Positions 62,799 through 64,000 of a stretch of 64,000 bases of DNA are shown one piece after another. Made by a program: the position numbers and the translations under genes. This DNA comes from Caryophanon latum (GTDB lineage: Bacteria; Bacillota; Bacilli; Bacillales_A; Planococcaceae). Where the stretch lies: NCBI RefSeq assembly GCF_001700325.1, contig NZ_MATO01000002.1, positions 24,870 to 88,869 of the forward strand, in the 5' to 3' direction. Below the pieces are notes generated by a model. It saw only the letters and a program-made list of their open reading frames with translations, ran no database searches and was not told where the DNA came from. Numbering within the stretch: position 1 is the first letter of the stretch; each line of letters starts with the position of its first letter.

Positions 62799-62891
62799 TG
62801 GAGGAGGTAGAGGGATTCGAACCCCCGCGCGGTGTTACCCGCCTGTCGGTTTTCAAGACCGATCCCTTCAGCCAGACTTGGGTATACCTCC
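62799..62891 (-). tRNA. tRNA-Ser (TGA)
   Basis: Type II tRNA with a long variable arm and anticodon TGA in TCGGTCTTGAAAACCGA. Acceptor GGAGGTA/TACCTCC, then T and CCA: the discriminator base is T, unusual for serine tRNA. Confidence 0.93.
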
Positions 62892-62903
62892 AAAAATAAT
62901 AAA

Positions 62904-62977
62904 TGGCTACCGAGGGAGTCGAACCCACGACCTTTCGGGTATGAACCGAATGCTCTAGCCAGCTGAGCTAGGTAGCC
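62904..62977 (-). tRNA. tRNA-Met elongator (CAT)
   Basis: Anticodon CAT in TTCGGTTCATACCCGAA with a paired G1-C72; closer to elongator Met than to tRNA-Ile(CAT). CCA is not encoded. Confidence 0.88.
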
Positions 62978-62999
62978 GTAATACGAATAATAAAACGAT

Positions 63000-63075
63000 T
63001 GGTGGAGCCTAGCGGGATCGAACCGCTGACCTCCTGCGTGCAAGGCAGGCGCTCTCCCAGCTGAGCTAAGGCCCC
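63000..63075 (-). tRNA. tRNA-Ala (TGC)
   Basis: Anticodon TGC in CCTGCCTTGCACGCAGG; CCA encoded. Confidence 0.96.
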
Positions 63076-63084
63076 AATAAAGAA

Positions 63085-63161
63085 TGGTCGGAATGACAGG
63101 ATTCGAACCTACGACCCCTTGGTCCCAAACCAAGTGCTCTACCAAGCTGAGCTACATTCCG
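63085..63161 (-). tRNA. tRNA-Pro (TGG)
   Basis: Anticodon TGG in CTTGGTTTGGGACCAAG; CCA encoded. Confidence 0.96.
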
Positions 63162-63179
63162 AAATCTATCAAAAATAAA

Positions 63180-63256
<77 letters not shown>

Positions 63257-63274
63257 GCTATGAAATTTAAAAAA

Positions 63275-63363
63275 TGGTGCCGAGGGCCGGAATCGAACCG
63301 GCACGGTGATCACTCACCGCAGGATTTTAAGTCCTGTGCGTCTGCCAGTTCCGCCACCCCGGC
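63275..63363 (-). tRNA. tRNA-Leu (TAA)
   Basis: Type II tRNA with anticodon TAA in CAGGACTTAAAATCCTG; CCA encoded. Confidence 0.95.
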
Positions 63364-63367
63364 ATTT

Positions 63368-63442
63368 TGGAGCGGAAGACGAGGTTCGAACTCGCGACCC
63401 CCACCTTGGCAAGGTGGTGTTCTACCACTGAACTACTTCCGC
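63368..63442 (-). tRNA. tRNA-Gly (GCC)
   Basis: Anticodon GCC in CCACCTTGCCAAGGTGG; CCA encoded. Confidence 0.96.
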
Positions 63443-63488
63443 AAAATGCATAAGATATTTTTTACTCTGACAGTATATGAAATTAAAA

Positions 63489-63573
63489 TGGTGCGGGTGA
63501 AGGGAGTCGAACCCCCACGCCTTGCGGCGCTAGATCCTAAGTCTAGTGCGTCTGCCAATTCCGCCACACCCGC
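63489..63573 (-). tRNA. tRNA-Leu (TAG)
   Basis: Type II tRNA with anticodon TAG in CTAGACTTAGGATCTAG; CCA encoded. Confidence 0.95.
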
Positions 63574-63584
63574 ATATTTATAAA

Positions 63585-63660
63585 TGGTGTGCCATGAAGG
63601 ACTCGAACCTTCGACCCTCTGATTAAAAGTCAGATGCTCTACCAACTGAGCTAATAGCAC
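63585..63660 (-). tRNA. tRNA-Lys (TTT)
   Basis: Anticodon TTT in TCTGACTTTTAATCAGA; CCA encoded. The acceptor stem GTGCTAT/ATGGCAC has one T-G pair. Confidence 0.95.
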
Positions 63661-63683
63661 GTAATGTTAATAATAAATTAAAA

Positions 63684-63758
63684 TGGCTGGGGTACCTGGA
63701 TTCGAACCAGGGCATGACGGAATCAAAATCCGTTGCCTTACCGCTTGGCTATACCCCA
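63684..63758 (-). tRNA. tRNA-Gln (TTG)
   Basis: Anticodon TTG in ACGGATTTTGATTCCGT; CCA encoded. Confidence 0.96.
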
Positions 63759-63783
63759 ATAATAAAAAAGTATAGTTAGAAAA

Positions 63784-63860
63784 TGGGGCGACTGATGGGA
63801 ATCGAACCCACGAATGCCTGAACCACAATCAGGTGCGTTAACCACTTCGCCACAACCGCC
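63784..63860 (-). tRNA. tRNA-His (GTG)
   Basis: Anticodon GTG in CCTGATTGTGGTTCAGG; the extra 5' G (position -1) is encoded; CCA encoded. Confidence 0.96.
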
Positions 63861-63880
63861 ATAGTAATAGAATTTAAAGA

Positions 63881-63954
63881 TGGCAGGGGCAGTAGGAATC
63901 GAACCCACACCAAAGGTTTTGGAGACCTCTATTCTACCTTTGAACTATGCCCCT
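63881..63954 (-). tRNA. tRNA-Trp (CCA)
   Basis: Anticodon CCA in AGGTCTCCAAAACCT; 3' CCA encoded. Confidence 0.95.
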
Positions 63955-63957
63955 ACA

Positions 63958-64000
63958 TGGTGCCGGCGATAGGAGTCGAACCCACGACCTACTGATTACA
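63958..64000 (-). tRNA. tRNA-Thr (TGT), truncated by the window end
   Basis: Only the 3' part is present: TGTAATCAGTAGGTCG, T arm, acceptor half GCCGGCA and CCA. The TGTAATCAGTAG segment gives anticodon TGT, as in B. subtilis tRNA-Thr. A tyrosine reading is ruled out by the short variable loop. Confidence 0.85.

Noticed and set aside
63958..64000. Last partial tRNA as tRNA-Tyr (GTA)
   Set aside because: Tyrosine tRNA of Bacilli has a long variable arm; this one has a five-base variable loop and matches tRNA-Thr(TGT).

Overview
This window looks like chromosomal DNA of a low-to-moderate GC Gram-positive bacterium of the Bacillales. The best fit is the Planococcaceae/Caryophanaceae side (Lysinibacillus, Solibacillus, Kurthia or Caryophanon type). 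Reasons: strong GGAGG ribosome binding sites, Bacillus-type gene sets (oppABCDF, yclNOPQ, MntR, HflX, YeeN, CvfB, YpuA, BdbC) and a long Bacillus-style tRNA cluster. The species cannot be fixed from sequence alone. I see no phage, plasmid, CRISPR, rRNA or intact transposase gene.

Layout. 1-5.7 kb: a truncated secreted or anchored protein, an AraC regulator divergent from a LytTR regulator, a CoA-transferase of acetate/succinate metabolism with cre-like sites, and small proteins. 5.8-13.1 kb: ypuA-like DUF1002 protein, cvfB, mntR, comFB, the cadmium module cadC-cadA with two operators, and an exoA-crcB-crcB operon. 13.4-18.2 kb: murB, a single-cysteine HxlR regulator, a quinone-type azoreductase, Mn-dependent pyrophosphatase, and a DUF7662-GNAT fusion. 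18.3-24.7 kb: an RpiR regulator, an MFS transporter, thrC-thrB, a YwnB-like SDR and a PAP2 phosphatase. 24.8-28.7 kb: a Fur-regulated yclNOPQ-type siderophore ABC transporter. 29.3-38.4 kb: menC-type enolase, hflX, a DUF47-Pit phosphate system, a methyltransferase and an AI-2E family permease. 39-45.7 kb: an M3 peptidase and two chemoreceptors. 46-51.4 kb: yeeN, ypfJ-type metallopeptidase, LMW phosphatase, plsC, an epimerase and rlmA. 51.8-57.5 kb: the oppABCDF operon. 57.9-62.1 kb: a deoxyinosine glycosylase, an EamA transporter, a large beta-helix protein and bdbC. 62.3-64.0 kb: 18 complete tRNA genes and one truncated, all on the minus strand.

The most unusual content is between the genes. 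About 20 copies of a structured GC-rich core of roughly 100-190 bp sit only in intergenic DNA. Paired arms change together between copies (for example AAGGTGAT/ATCACCTT against AAGGCAGT/ACTGCCTT), which argues for a conserved fold. The core is carried inside several different inverted-repeat elements. Family A has 17-bp ends and 9-bp target duplications, family B has ISL3-like ends and 8-bp duplications, and families C and D have other ends. One B element is nested inside an A element, and some copies are chimeras of two families. One A element without the core lies between a MhqR-like operator and the azoreductase gene.

All functions are read from sequence and memory of the families; nothing was searched or computed.
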